A stretch of 38,459 nt of DNA. Origin: Planctomycetota bacterium. Its GTDB lineage: Bacteria > Planctomycetota > Phycisphaerae > WQYP01. Where the stretch lies: positions 1 to 38,459 of the forward strand of contig JAKAVA010000018.1 of the NCBI GenBank assembly GCA_021827645.1, written 5' to 3'. A program made the translations under genes and the position numbers. Shown piece by piece: positions 24,067 through 33,554 of this stretch (position 1 is its first letter; each line of letters begins with the position of its first letter). The notes beneath the pieces were generated by a model. That model saw only the letters and a list, made by a program, of their open reading frames with translations, had not been told where the DNA came from and ran no database searches.

Positions 24067-25290
24067 ATGGGGTCTGAAAAGGGAAAGCTCTCATTAGGGG
24101 CAGTTTCGCGGCGGGCCTTTCTCGCGGCGACCAGCGTAGGGGCAGCATTGGCTTTAACCGGCTGCAGCAGCATGTCGGGCGAATCGGCCATGTCCATGCC
24201 CAAAAAGCTGGCGTGTTATAAAAAACATTTCGGCACGCTACCCAACGGGCGGAAGGTTGACCAGTTTACACTCACCAATTCGCGCGGCATGGTGGTGCAG
24301 ATGATCACCTACGGCGCCCGTTTCCAGCGGATCGTCATGCCGGATCGAAAAGGAAATCTCGGCGATGTGATCCTCGGCTTTGACAACCTTGCAGACTATG
24401 CCCGTTCCCATGCCATGGACCCCTATTTTGGTGCCACCATCGGTCGGTATGCCAACCGCATCAATCACGGCCGATTCACCATCGACGGCAAGACGTATCA
24501 CCTCCCGTTAAATGACGGGCCGTGTACCCTCCACGGCGGCCCGCACGCTTTTGATCAGCAGGTATGGGATGCGGAACCGGTGACCGAGCTCGGTATGCCG
24601 GGCATCCGTTTCAGTCTTTTCAGCCCAAATGGCGAAAATGGCTTCCCGGGCGATCTGCAGGTCAATGCCACCTACGTCTTGACCGATGACAACACCGTTA
24701 AAGTGCACTTCCGGGCGGTTACCAACAAGCCCACCGTCATCAACCTGTGCAATCACGCCTGCTTCAATCTGCTCGGCCCGGGCACCAACGCGATGGGGCA
24801 TGAGTTGATGATCAATGCGGATTACTACACCCCGGTCAATCATGATTTCATTCCCACCGGTGCGATGGCTCGCGTGGCGGGAACCGCTCTGGATTTCCGC
24901 AAGCCCATGATTGTCGGAAGCCGGCTCAAACATTTCCCCAAGGGGTCCAAGGCCTGCTTTGACCTCTTACCCTATGGCTACGATTACAACTGGTGCCTGC
25001 GCAATCAGGACGAAAACAAGCTCTCCCTCGCGGCCGTGCTCAGCGAACCGACCACCGGCCGGTATATCCGATGCAGCACCACACAGCCGGGCATTCAGGT
25101 TTATACCGCCAATTTCTTCAACGGCGATATCGAGGGGATCGGCGGCCGATATCGTCGCCATGGGGCCATTACGCTCGAAACCCAGCATTACCCGAATTCA
25201 CCTAACGAACCGCAATTCCCGTCCACGCTGCTGCGACCGGATGAGATGTTCTATCAACGAACTGATTACCAGTTTGGCGTCCACGCCTGA
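24067..25290 (+). CDS. Aldose 1-epimerase, Tat-type lipoprotein
   Basis: A 407-residue galactose-mutarotase-like enzyme that interconverts alpha and beta anomers of free sugars. The N-terminus has VSRRAFLAAT (Arg 15-16) and a lipobox LALTGC (Cys33), so it is probably exported folded and lipid-anchored. Family motifs: ITYGARFQRIVMPDR, GATIGRYANRINHGRF, LHGGPHAFD, the catalytic His in LCNHACFNL and the base Glu in TLETQHYPNSPN, plus the conserved GIQVYTANFF. GGAGA precedes the ATG. Position among GH31, GH99-like and GH78 genes suggests it processes sugars they release. A strong terminator follows. Confidence 0.93.
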   Translation: MGSEKGKLSLGAVSRRAFLAATSVGAALALTGCSSMSGESAMSMPKKLACYKKHFGTLPNGRKVDQFTLTNSRGMVVQMITYGARFQRIVMPDRKGNLGDVILGFDNLADYARSHAMDPYFGATIGRYANRINHGRFTIDGKTYHLPLNDGPCTLHGGPHAFDQQVWDAEPVTELGMPGIRFSLFSPNGENGFPGDLQVNATYVLTDDNTVKVHFRAVTNKPTVINLCNHACFNLLGPGTNAMGHELMINADYYTPVNHDFIPTGAMARVAGTALDFRKPMIVGSRLKHFPKGSKACFDLLPYGYDYNWCLRNQDENKLSLAAVLSEPTTGRYIRCSTTQPGIQVYTANFFNGDIEGIGGRYRRHGAITLETQHYPNSPNEPQFPSTLLRPDEMFYQRTDYQFGVHA

Positions 25291-25318
25291 TGGCTGGGAT
25301 CTGCTGAAAAAACCTGCG

Positions 25319-25346
25319 GGGCGGTACGCGGTGCCGCCCTTTTTTT
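25319..25346 (+). terminator. Rho-independent terminator of the aldose 1-epimerase gene
   Basis: GGGCGGTAC, loop GCG, GTGCCGCCC form a 9-bp stem with one G-T pair, followed by seven T. It begins 28 nt after the stop codon and lies before the convergent acs gene. Confidence 0.85.
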
Positions 25347-25403
25347 CTGCGCCGGTTCTCACTTCCCCACCGGGAAGCGACTTTTCATACTTTCGCCGTG
25401 GCG

Positions 25404-27353
25404 TTATTCGCTTTCTTGGCGCAATCGGGCCAGCACGGAAAAATCTTCGAGTGTGCTGGTGTCGCCCGCCGAAACTTTGCCCGCGGCAATATCGCGCAGC
25501 AGCCGCCGCATGATTTTGCCCGACCGCGTTTTCGGCAGGGCATCGGTAAACCGCACATCATCGGGGCGGGCGATAGCGCCGATCTCCTTCACCACCCAGG
25601 CCCGCAGGGCATCTTTTAATTCAGCGCTGGGGGCGTGGCCCTCCTTGAGCGTCACAAAAGCGCACAAGGCCTGGCCCTTGATTTCATCCGGCCGATCCAC
25701 CACCGCCGCCTCCGCCACCGCCGGGTGGGCGACAATGGCACTTTCCACCTCCATGGTGCCCAATCGATGTCCCGCCACGTTGACCACATCATCCACGCGG
25801 CCCATGACCCAGAAATATCCGTCTTTATCGCGGCGGGCGCCGTCGCCGGTGAAATAATACGGCTTGATCTGCGACCAATATTGCGAAATAAATCGCTCAT
25901 CATCCCCGTAAATCCCGCGCAGCATGCTGGGCCAGGGGCGGCGGATCACCAGAAATTCTCCCACATCCACGGGCACTTCCCGTCCCTGATTGTCCACCAC
26001 CGCCATATCCACGCCAAAAAATGGCAGGGTGCAACTGCCCGGCTTGGCTGCGATAGCGCCGGGCAGCGGCGTGCACATGATCGACCCGGTTTCAGTCTGC
26101 CACCAGGTATCCACAATCGGGCAGCGCCCCGATCCGATCACATTGTAATACCACATCCACGCCTCCGGGTTGATCGGTTCTCCGACGGTACCGAGCAGGC
26201 GTAGCGATGAAAGATCATGCGCTTTGGGATGCTCATCACCCCATTTCACAAACGCCCGAATCGCCGTCGGGGCCGTGTAGAAGACGCTGATCCGATATTT
26301 TTCAATAATCTGCCAGAAGCGATCCGGGCCGGGATGATTCGGAGCCCCCTCGTACATGACCGCCGTGGCCCCGCAGGCCAGTGGCCCATAGACCATGTAA
26401 CTGTGCCCGGTAATCCACCCCACATCGGCGGTGCACCAGTAGACATCCTCCGGCCGCAGGTCAAACACATATTTGCATGTCAAATACGCCCCCAGCAGAT
26501 ATCCCGCCGACGTATGCACTACGCCCTTGGGCCGGCCGGTGGTGCCGCTGGTATAGAGAATGAAGAGCATCTGTTCACTGTCCACCGGTACCGGCGGGCA
26601 CTGATCCGATTGGCCGGTCACCAGATCGTGATACCAGATGTCCCGCTGCGGTTTCATCTCCACCGGCCTGCCGACACGTTTGACCACCACACAGTGGCGG
26701 ACCCCAGGTGTCTTGACCAGGGCGGCATCCACATTCGCCTTCAACTCCACCACTTTACCTCGCCGCCATCCCCCATCGGCTGTGATGACGACGGACGCCT
26801 GCGCGTCATTAATTCTCTCCGCCAGCGCTTCGGCGGCGAACCCGCCAAACACCACCGTATGCACGGCCCCGATTCGGGCACACGCCAGCATCGCGATGGC
26901 CGCCTCGGGAACCATCGGCATATAAATCGCCACCCGATCCCCCTGCCGCACGCCAAGGCTCTGAAGTCCGTTGGAAAGTCGGCATACTTCCTTCAACAAT
27001 TCGCGATAGGTCAGGGTGCGTGAATCGCCCGGTTCACCTTCCCAGATGATCGCGGGGGCATCACCGCGCGAGCCGAGGTGCCGATCAATGCAATTGGCTG
27101 CAACATTCAGCCGACCGCCGACAAACCATTTGGCGAACGGTGGTTTGCTCCAGTCCAACACCTGCTTCCAGGGGCTTATCCACGTGAGTTCCTGTGCCTG
27201 CTGATTCCAGAATTCTTCGGGGTGATCGATGGATTGGCGATACAGTTTTTCGTACGCCTCGCGACTGCCTATGCGGGCCCGCCGGGCGAATTCGGTTGGC
27301 GGGGGGAATACCCGATTTTCGTGCAATACCGATTCAATATCTTCGTGTGCCAT
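25404..27353 (-). CDS. acs: Acetyl-CoA synthetase (acetate--CoA ligase)
   Basis: Makes acetyl-CoA from acetate, CoA and ATP through acetyl-AMP. Length 649 is typical. Motifs: [18 protein letters not shown] near the N-terminus, the AMP loop [65 protein letters not shown] with the hinge Asp, and the acetylation motif [12 protein letters not shown] at the C-terminus. GGAGG lies right before the ATG at 27353; the frame is open 24 codons upstream but without a ribosome binding site. It could assimilate acetate from deacetylated glycans. It is alone in its transcript as far as can be seen. Confidence 0.96.
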   Translation of the reverse strand: MAHEDIESVLHENRVFPPPTEFARRARIGSREAYEKLYRQSIDHPEEFWNQQAQELTWISPWKQVLDWSKPPFAKWFVGGRLNVAANCIDRHLGSRGDAPAIIWEGEPGDSRTLTYRELLKEVCRLSNGLQSLGVRQGDRVAIYMPMVPEAAIAMLACARIGAVHTVVFGGFAAEALAERINDAQASVVITADGGWRRGKVVELKANVDAALVKTPGVRHCVVVKRVGRPVEMKPQRDIWYHDLVTGQSDQCPPVPVDSEQMLFILYTSGTTGRPKGVVHTSAGYLLGAYLTCKYVFDLRPEDVYWCTADVGWITGHSYMVYGPLACGATAVMYEGAPNHPGPDRFWQIIEKYRISVFYTAPTAIRAFVKWGDEHPKAHDLSSLRLLGTVGEPINPEAWMWYYNVIGSGRCPIVDTWWQTETGSIMCTPLPGAIAAKPGSCTLPFFGVDMAVVDNQGREVPVDVGEFLVIRRPWPSMLRGIYGDDERFISQYWSQIKPYYFTGDGARRDKDGYFWVMGRVDDVVNVAGHRLGTMEVESAIVAHPAVAEAAVVDRPDEIKGQALCAFVTLKEGHAPSAELKDALRAWVVKEIGAIARPDDVRFTDALPKTRSGKIMRRLLRDIAAGKVSAGDTSTLEDFSVLARLRQESE

Positions 27354-27647
27354 AATTCCTCCGGATACGAAAACGCACCTTTCTCCGCGGCTGTCCACCG
27401 CCTCTATGCATGCATTTGATACCAACTAGCCGCCTGCGTCAAAGGCGCAAGCCAAAGGACAGGTATCGCCCCAACCACCGATTCAGCTTGGAGCCTGTCA
27501 GGCTCCGGGTGTTGATCAGAAGGATTTTCGTTGGTCGAAGCACCGACATCGATCATCACTCTCACCGCGCGTGGACCCTCAAATGAAACGTGCCGCCTAA
27601 AGACGGAATTCCATGTTTCATGGTTGGTCTACCACCACCGCCGATGT

Positions 27648-30600
27648 TTAGACTTCGATGATGTTCAGCGCAATCCGCCCGCTGCCCAGTCGCCAGAAAC
27701 GATTCCCGAGATTATCTCTCATCGCCGTCATGTTCGGGCTGCTGAAACTGCGGCCATGGCGGTAAATCAGTTTCGCACCGGCCCGGATCTCCGAGATTCC
27801 GAGGCTCGAATCCACCAGATAGATGTCGGAGGTTGTGTTGGGCGGAATCTGCACGTGCAGATCAATCCGTCGATGCCGCCGCTGCCAAGTGCAGGCGATT
27901 CTGCCGTAGGGAGAGTGATGTTCAAATTCCGCATGTGTCATATCCGTTAGGAAAATGGGGCGCATGGTAAAGTGTTTGAAACCGGGATGATGTTCATCCG
28001 GTTCAATCCCCATGAGTCCCTCGTAGAGCCACGTGCACATGGATCCGAAAACGGTGTGATTGAGCGAATTCATAAATGGGCCGCAGCGGTCAAAATCCCA
28101 ACGCTCTGCCACTGTGGTGCACCCCTTTATAGCCATATACCCCAGCGATGGATACCGCGTCTGGGCCAGCAGGGTGGCCGCGAGCCGGTGATAACCGAAT
28201 CGGGAAAGGGTCGGGAGCAGATGCGGCGTGCCGACGTAGCCGGTTGAGATGCCCTGCCGGGCGGTAATGTCCTGAACGACATTCTGGATAACGCCGCGCT
28301 GCGCCCACTGAGGCACAAGATGAAACGCCAGCGGCAGCAAATTGGCGCACTGCGAACCGTTGCCATATTGAAACTCGCGACGGTTCAGAAATCGTGCGTT
28401 AAATGCCGTGGCCATCGAACCGGCGGCGGCGTGAAAATGTTCGGCGTCGTGGGGGGCAACCCAACGGGCGGCCCGGGCGGCGATCTGCACCGACCGGCAT
28501 GCAATGGCCGCACTGATCAACTCTTCAGATGTGGGTACCGTCGCCATCCAATCGCCGAAATCCGGCCGGCTAAATACGCCCCCGGTGCGGTTGGCCAGGA
28601 TGTAAAGCGCCCAATCCCGCATGAGAGCATACGCCTGCCGCAACTCCAATAAATCGCCATTAAATATAAAGCTGGTGTACGGCACGACGGCCGCTGCATC
28701 CGACCGGCCGGGGCACCCGATCGGTTCGCCGCCGAGGCTCGGGGCGATGATGGTGGGTTCGGAGAGGTGGCTGTGACGGCTCGCGGACGCGAAGTCTGCC
28801 GCATCGGCCATATCCAGCGTCCATTTGCGGAAAAATGCCGCGGCTTTCTGATTCCAGCACGCGGTGCGGACAAATGCCGCCCCATCTCCCATGGAGCCCG
28901 TTCGACTGTCGCGCTGCGGGCAGTCGGTCAGTACGCTGAAAGTGTTGGATTGTCCGCTCCATCGGGCCATGCGGTCGACGATGTTGTAAATCGGCTTGGA
29001 GCATTGAAAAGTCGATACCTCCGCCACCGCCGTGCCCAGCACCATGGCTGTGAAATCACCCGGCGTCGGGCGGCGGGAAAGCCCCTTGATTTCAACATAC
29101 CGGTAGCCGTGGTAGGTAAAACGCGGCATCCATGTTTCGACTCCGCTCCCCGCGCATATATACACGTCGGTGGCGGCGGCGGATTGCAGATTGCTGCCGT
29201 TCACCCGGCCGTTCGGATAGATCGATTCGGCGTGGCGTAGTTCAATCCGTCGGCCCGCAGGTTCACGCACCCGTATTCGCATCACCCCGGAGTGATTCTG
29301 ACCGAAATCCAGAACGAACATTCCCGGTGCCGGTTCGGAAATCAGCCGCGGTTCAATTGTGTCAATGATTCTGATCGGTTCATCCGTGCGTGCGGAAAAT
29401 TTAATACCGTCGGAAATCGGAGCACTCTGGGCGGAGAACCACGCGGAATCGTCAAATCGCGGCTCATTCCAACCGGGCAACTCAAGCCGGGCGTCATACG
29501 TTTCACCGTTATAGATCGAATCGGACATGATGGGCGAAGGGTGAACCCTCCAGTTGTCGTCCGAGCAGATCACCTGATGCGATCCGTCGGCATAGTCAAT
29601 ATGCAGTTCGCAGAAACATTTGAGGTTATCACCCGGGGCGGCGGCACGCTGGGATTGCATGGGGCCCAGGCCACTGCTCCACCAACTGTTACCGAGGATG
29701 GCGCCAATGCAATTGGTACCCGATTGGATCAGGGGCGTAACATCGTGCATGTCGTACTCAATACGGCGCTGGTATTGTGTCCAGTTGGGGGACAGCAAAT
29801 GGTCATCCACCCTCCGGCCGTTGAGGTGCAGTTCGCAACTCCCCAGCCCGGACACCAGCACCACGGCGCGGCGCACAATCCCCTCGACCGCAAATTCCCG
29901 GCGCAGCAGAAAACTCCGTCGCGGGGCGTCGAAGTTCATATCCGGTGTCGCCCAGTCTTGGCGGCCGAATGGTGCCGAATCGGCGCAGGATGCCCAGCCG
30001 GTGTCGTCAAACGCCGGCGCCTGCCATCCCCGTATCGGCGAGTAATGATATTTCCACTGATTCAACATCAGCGTCCGTCGCACACCCCCGGGCATGACGA
30101 CGGTAACCCCGGCGGCAGCGTCGAAGCGGGTGGCGGCCGTGGCATCGATGGCCAGCACATTCCATCCGCGATCCAGGCGGGGATGATCCGCACCGATGAA
30201 GCACTCCATCGCATCGCGTCGTTGCGAGCGAATAATCTCAGTGCCATTGAGAAAGGCGGTATGCGAACCGGTTACGGCAAGGTACACGTGATAAAAGCAG
30301 GGGCGCTGAGGACAGAAAAAGCGCACACGATAAAACACGCGGCCGCCGGTCACATGCGCCGGCCGTTTCCACCCGAATATCCGGCGCGGCTCGTGAACTT
30401 TTTCCATGATGGGGGAGGTGATCCACTGCGCCCGCCATTCCAGCGGATCCAGTATGCCCATCGTCCAGCAGGCCACGGGCGACCAGTCGGAGGCGACGCC
30501 ATCCTGATCCCACACCCGCACCTGCCAGAAGTATTCGCTGCGTGATTGCAGTGTTTTGCCTGCAAAAGGTACCTGCACATTTTGATCGGAAAATATCCGT

Positions 30601-30893
30601 CCGCTCCGCCAGATGTCCGCCTCGCCGGAAACCAACGCGGTGCGCGAGGAGGCAACTCGAACCTGATAGGCGGACTGCCGATAGCCGGGTTGCCGGGTGT
30701 GATAAATCCAGCTGAGATGCGGTACGGGGGTATCGATCCCGATCGGATCGATTAAGGACTGGCAGGTGAGGGTAAAGGCGTTTGGTCCGCGATTCGGCCG
30801 AATCCGTGCAGCCGCAAACGACGCCCGGCTACCGATGGCCGCCGCCGAGCCGGCGATTAAAAAATGTCGGCGATTCCACTTCTTTATCGCCAT
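27648..30893 (-). CDS. GH78-type alpha-L-rhamnosidase-like protein, Tat-exported, with altered active-site motif
   Basis: A 1081-residue protein with a twin-arginine signal (NRRHFLIAGSAAA). Domains run in order: fibronectin-like N-terminal part (PHLSWIYHTRQPGYRQSAYQ), two beta-sandwiches (with LILRREFA-like LLRREFAVEG, LHLNGRRVDDH-like LHLNGRRVDDH, LGNSWWSSG), the alpha/alpha barrel and a C-terminal sheet. The barrel motif reads DCPQRDSRTGSMGD, where GH78 enzymes normally have DCPQRDER and GWTGD. The Glu used as general acid is Ser663 here. The second catalytic Glu region is kept as AERWD (E930). It could be inactive, use another residue, or act on a different linkage. The ATG follows GGAG with a 7-nt gap. 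Confidence 0.88.
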   Translation of the reverse strand: MAIKKWNRRHFLIAGSAAAIGSRASFAAARIRPNRGPNAFTLTCQSLIDPIGIDTPVPHLSWIYHTRQPGYRQSAYQVRVASSRTALVSGEADIWRSGRIFSDQNVQVPFAGKTLQSRSEYFWQVRVWDQDGVASDWSPVACWTMGILDPLEWRAQWITSPIMEKVHEPRRIFGWKRPAHVTGGRVFYRVRFFCPQRPCFYHVYLAVTGSHTAFLNGTEIIRSQRRDAMECFIGADHPRLDRGWNVLAIDATAATRFDAAAGVTVVMPGGVRRTLMLNQWKYHYSPIRGWQAPAFDDTGWASCADSAPFGRQDWATPDMNFDAPRRSFLLRREFAVEGIVRRAVVLVSGLGSCELHLNGRRVDDHLLSPNWTQYQRRIEYDMHDVTPLIQSGTNCIGAILGNSWWSSGLGPMQSQRAAAPGDNLKCFCELHIDYADGSHQVICSDDNWRVHPSPIMSDSIYNGETYDARLELPGWNEPRFDDSAWFSAQSAPISDGIKFSARTDEPIRIIDTIEPRLISEPAPGMFVLDFGQNHSGVMRIRVREPAGRRIELRHAESIYPNGRVNGSNLQSAAATDVYICAGSGVETWMPRFTYHGYRYVEIKGLSRRPTPGDFTAMVLGTAVAEVSTFQCSKPIYNIVDRMARWSGQSNTFSVLTDCPQRDSRTGSMGDGAAFVRTACWNQKAAAFFRKWTLDMADAADFASASRHSHLSEPTIIAPSLGGEPIGCPGRSDAAAVVPYTSFIFNGDLLELRQAYALMRDWALYILANRTGGVFSRPDFGDWMATVPTSEELISAAIACRSVQIAARAARWVAPHDAEHFHAAAGSMATAFNARFLNRREFQYGNGSQCANLLPLAFHLVPQWAQRGVIQNVVQDITARQGISTGYVGTPHLLPTLSRFGYHRLAATLLAQTRYPSLGYMAIKGCTTVAERWDFDRCGPFMNSLNHTVFGSMCTWLYEGLMGIEPDEHHPGFKHFTMRPIFLTDMTHAEFEHHSPYGRIACTWQRRHRRIDLHVQIPPNTTSDIYLVDSSLGISEIRAGAKLIYRHGRSFSSPNMTAMRDNLGNRFWRLGSGRIALNIIEV

Positions 30894-31333
30894 AACTCAA
30901 CTCCGCATCGGCCATAAGACGCTGCAAACCCGTCTGAAATCGCAGATGGTATCCTGCGGAAGGAAACATTATCGTATCGCGTGGCAAGGTGCAAAAGACC
31001 TGAAAACCTGGATGATTGGCCGTTGGCGCTGGGGGATGTTCTCGGGGGCTTCTCAGCATCGCAGCTGGAAGGTAGAGCACCAATGGGGTTGCCCATGGCC
31101 GCCGTCACGGAGGCAGATGTTCCCCGGAAAATAAAATAACCAACACCGCTGAAACTTTCTCGCACGACGTGCGTGTCTACCCACCGTGGCCGTCGATGAA
31201 TCGATGTGGGCCTGAGTGATGGAATCAGGGCGATGGGCCGCCCCAATAGTGGGATATGCCCTGCGGTAAGTGCTCTGCGAGAAATACTCAATGAGCGATC
31301 GGCCAATAGACATTTTTTTTTAAGGAGCGCACC
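30894..31333. other. Divergent intergenic region between GH78 and the small secreted protein gene
   Basis: No gene is supported in these 440 nt. A CGCAC-GAC-GTGCG inverted repeat lies near 31163-31175 and a TCGATGAATCGA palindrome near 31192. A GATAAT hexamer faces the GH78 gene on the minus strand, without a good -35. A run of nine or ten T just before 31322 precedes the AAGGAG of the next gene; it might act as a spacer or UP-like element. Promoters for both genes must lie here. Confidence 0.4.
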
Positions 31334-31813
31334 ATGCGAAAATTTTTGGCGGGTTTGGCAATTATCGGTTTAATCGGGGGTGCCGGGGCACTGCAATTCA
31401 GTGCCACTCCACCGGCTGTAGCTCATTCGATGACGCCCCATGCAACCGGCAGCATCTCCGGTAAAGTGGTGGACTCAAGCGGTAACCCTGTTGCCGGCGC
31501 CATCGTACGAATCATGCGTTTGCCGGGTCGGGGTGGGCACGGTCGGCACATGCGCCGTGGCCGCTGGCAGAAACCAACCCCCGGCAAAACTCAATGGCAC
31601 GTGATGGTATTCGGTGTCACGGCTACTGCCGATGACGGCACCTTTACCGCCAACAACGCCCCCGTAGGACGTTATCGAATCATGGTCATGGATCGTGGTG
31701 TGGGTTTCGGCCGCACACGCAGACCGATTTCGGTCACCGCCGGTGCTAATGCCGATGCGGGCACTATTTCTCTGCGCCAGCGAGGGCATGGCGGCCATCA
31801 TCGCCACAAGTGA
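31334..31813 (+). CDS. Small secreted carboxypeptidase-regulatory-like protein, His/Arg/Gly-rich
   Basis: A 159-residue protein with a Sec signal (KFLAGLAIIGLIGGAGAL, cleavage near AVAHS). The mature part has the carboxypeptidase regulatory-like (CNA-B-type) motif SISGKVVDSSGNPVAGAIVRI, then TATADDGTFTANNAPVGRYRIMVM. A loop rich in Gly, His and Arg (LPGRGGHGRHMRRGRW) interrupts the domain, and the protein ends in RQRGHGGHHRHK. The clusters could bind metal or polyanions; this is inference. AAGGAG lies before the ATG. A strong terminator follows, so it is a single-gene transcript. Confidence 0.8.
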   Translation: MRKFLAGLAIIGLIGGAGALQFSATPPAVAHSMTPHATGSISGKVVDSSGNPVAGAIVRIMRLPGRGGHGRHMRRGRWQKPTPGKTQWHVMVFGVTATADDGTFTANNAPVGRYRIMVMDRGVGFGRTRRPISVTAGANADAGTISLRQRGHGGHHRHK

Positions 31814-31897
31814 TCCCCTGCCGGAGCTGTAAGCGCCAAGGTCCCGACACAACCTTCCATAAGGCAGCTCCTCCCTCCAGCAGAGCCAATAACCTGA

Positions 31898-31928
31898 CCC
31901 CGCAAGGTGACCACTTGCGGGGTTTTTT
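31898..31928 (+). terminator. Rho-independent terminator
   Basis: CCCCGCAAG (31898-31906) and CTTGCGGGG (31914-31922) form a perfect 9-bp stem with a 7-nt loop, followed by six T. It ends the transcript of the small secreted protein. Confidence 0.92.
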
Positions 31929-32053
31929 GCTTTATACCGGCGACCCAGCGCCCGTGCGATTCTTCATTCAGGCGGATAGAATCCCAGCCGTTGTGCCGCG
32001 TTGCATGACCGTTTTGCGACCGGCTTTTGCAATATCGAATTGGGGAGCTGTTT

Positions 32054-32476
32054 ATGAGTCAACCATCCACACCGGTGTTTTCCACGGTACAACGGGGCGG
32101 AAACCTTACCGTCAGTTCCGGCAGCCTGTGGGAGCCCAAAATCGGCTACAGCCGGGCGGTGAAGAAAGGGAACATGATCTTCGTCAGCGGTTGCGTAGGC
32201 ATTGAGGCGGATAAAACGTATTCACCCGATCCAACTCGGCAGGCGGAGCGTTCGCTCGAGATTATCGGTGCGGCCTTGGCGGCATTGGGTGCTTCAATGG
32301 CTGATGTTGTCAGTACTCGCATGTACATCATCGATATTGCGGAATGGGAAAAAATAGCGCTGGCACACGGTAAAATTTTCGGGGAAATTCGGCCGGCAAC
32401 CGTTATGGTGGAGGTATCTAAACTTATCGATGACGCCGCACGGGTCGAAATTGAAGCCACTGCCATGGCTGGCTGA
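32054..32476 (+). CDS. RidA/YjgF/UK114-family protein
   Basis: A 140-residue protein of the family whose best-known member, RidA, deaminates reactive enamine and imine intermediates. Visible motifs: GYSRAVKKGNMIFVSGCVGIEADKT at the N-terminal strand, RSLEIIGAALAALGASMADVVSTRMYI, and the C-terminal IRPATVMVEVSKLIDD with the conserved Arg and hydrophobic strand. Trimer formation and cytosolic location are expected. The ATG at 32054 has GGGGAG upstream. The next gene's frame starts inside this one (47-nt overlap at the longest start). The exact substrate cannot be told. Confidence 0.9.
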   Translation: MSQPSTPVFSTVQRGGNLTVSSGSLWEPKIGYSRAVKKGNMIFVSGCVGIEADKTYSPDPTRQAERSLEIIGAALAALGASMADVVSTRMYIIDIAEWEKIALAHGKIFGEIRPATVMVEVSKLIDDAARVEIEATAMAG

Positions 32477-33554
32477 ACCAAAGCACGCTGCTCGTGCGCC
32501 GTCAGCCCACCTGCGGATGCTGGCGGCCGCCACCGCTTTGCTTGCAAGCGCCCTTCAGGTCGGGTGTCAGTCGGGTGGTACCGGTGGTCAGATGTTTAAC
32601 CGACGGTCTACCATGCCCGCCGGCCTGTCATCGGCGGCTCTTCGCCGCATCGCCGCCGACAAGCTCGACGTGGTGCCCATGACCGATAGCGTCGGGCAGA
32701 AGGGTTTTCTTCTCTCGGCGGGCCCATATCGCATTTTTACCGACATTAAAAATCCACTTCAGCAGCGGCTCATCATGCGGGTGCTGACGCATGCACTGTG
32801 CCGGTTTCGCGCTCTTATCCCCTCTGCCCGTCTCCACCCGCCCCTGAGGGGATACATCTTCGCACACCGTCGGCAATGGGCGATCTTTACCCGAAACATG
32901 ATGCCGACCGTCGCCCCCTACGCCCTCCATCCGATGGTTTATGGCTACGACCATAAAGGAGTTTTCGCGCTTCACCGCACCAGCGTGCCCACCATGCTTT
33001 CGGTTCTCGCGCACGAGGCATGGCTTCAATTCAGTTATGTATCCCTGAAAGATCATCTGCCCGCCTGGATGGATGAAGGGTTGGCGGCGCAGTTTGAAGC
33101 GGTCTGCTGGCGACATGGAAAGCCGAAATTTATCGCAACACTCAATTACCCCCGCTGGCTGGCACTTCGGGCCGTGTGCCGGGCCGGAGATTTTATCCCA
33201 CTTCATATCTTCACACGGATGGACGCCGGCGCCGCCATCGCCACCGGGCCGCGGATGACGGAAATTTACTACGCGCAGCTCTGGTCCATGATGCTTTTTA
33301 TCACGCAGCATGACGGCTGGGGTGTTATTAAGCGGGCGCTGCACAGCAGCGAGATGGGGCGGCTCACGCCGGTGATGCTCAAGGCCGGGCTTTCACCTTA
33401 CGATCTGTCTCACGAAACCACGCGCTGGAATATGGTGGCGGGGCCGATTTATTTTCATCGCTTTATTTCCTGCTACCCGCGACAATTTGCCGCCCAATAT
33501 CATGCCTTCGCCCGATCGCTCGCGGCCCACTGGCCACCGAGAATTGCCCATTGA
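32430..33554 (+). CDS. Lipoprotein with degenerate gluzincin-type peptidase motif
   Basis: Up to 374 residues. A hydrophobic stretch LAAATALLASALQVGC ends in a lipobox (Cys46), so it is probably membrane-anchored. The start is unclear: the ATG at 32430 gives a long Arg/Lys-containing n-region, while an ATG at 32517 would leave almost no positive n-region; neither has a clear ribosome binding site. The region LAHEAWLQFSY, then LPAWMDEGLAAQFE resembles DUF1570/gluzincin peptidases, but the usual HExxH is H195-E196-A-W-L199, lacking the second His, while E216 of DEGLA is kept. It is probably not a normal zinc peptidase. The 3' end overlaps the convergent permease gene by 92 nt. Confidence 0.7.
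   Translation: MTPHGSKLKPLPWLAEPKHAARAPSAHLRMLAAATALLASALQVGCQSGGTGGQMFNRRSTMPAGLSSAALRRIAADKLDVVPMTDSVGQKGFLLSAGPYRIFTDIKNPLQQRLIMRVLTHALCRFRALIPSARLHPPLRGYIFAHRRQWAIFTRNMMPTVAPYALHPMVYGYDHKGVFALHRTSVPTMLSVLAHEAWLQFSYVSLKDHLPAWMDEGLAAQFEAVCWRHGKPKFIATLNYPRWLALRAVCRAGDFIPLHIFTRMDAGAAIATGPRMTEIYYAQLWSMMLFITQHDGWGVIKRALHSSEMGRLTPVMLKAGLSPYDLSHETTRWNMVAGPIYFHRFISCYPRQFAAQYHAFARSLAAHWPPRIAH

Noticed and set aside
27176-27184. TTATCCACG as a second DnaA box
   Set aside because: It has one mismatch and lies inside the acs coding sequence; a single near-match is expected by chance.
27499-27510. GAGCCTG/CAGGCTC hairpin between acs and GH78 as a terminator
   Set aside because: No T-run follows on either strand, so terminator activity is not supported.
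29292-30545. A 417-codon plus-strand frame inside the GH78 gene
   Set aside because: Antisense to conserved GH78 domains, no ribosome binding site, no recognisable motifs.
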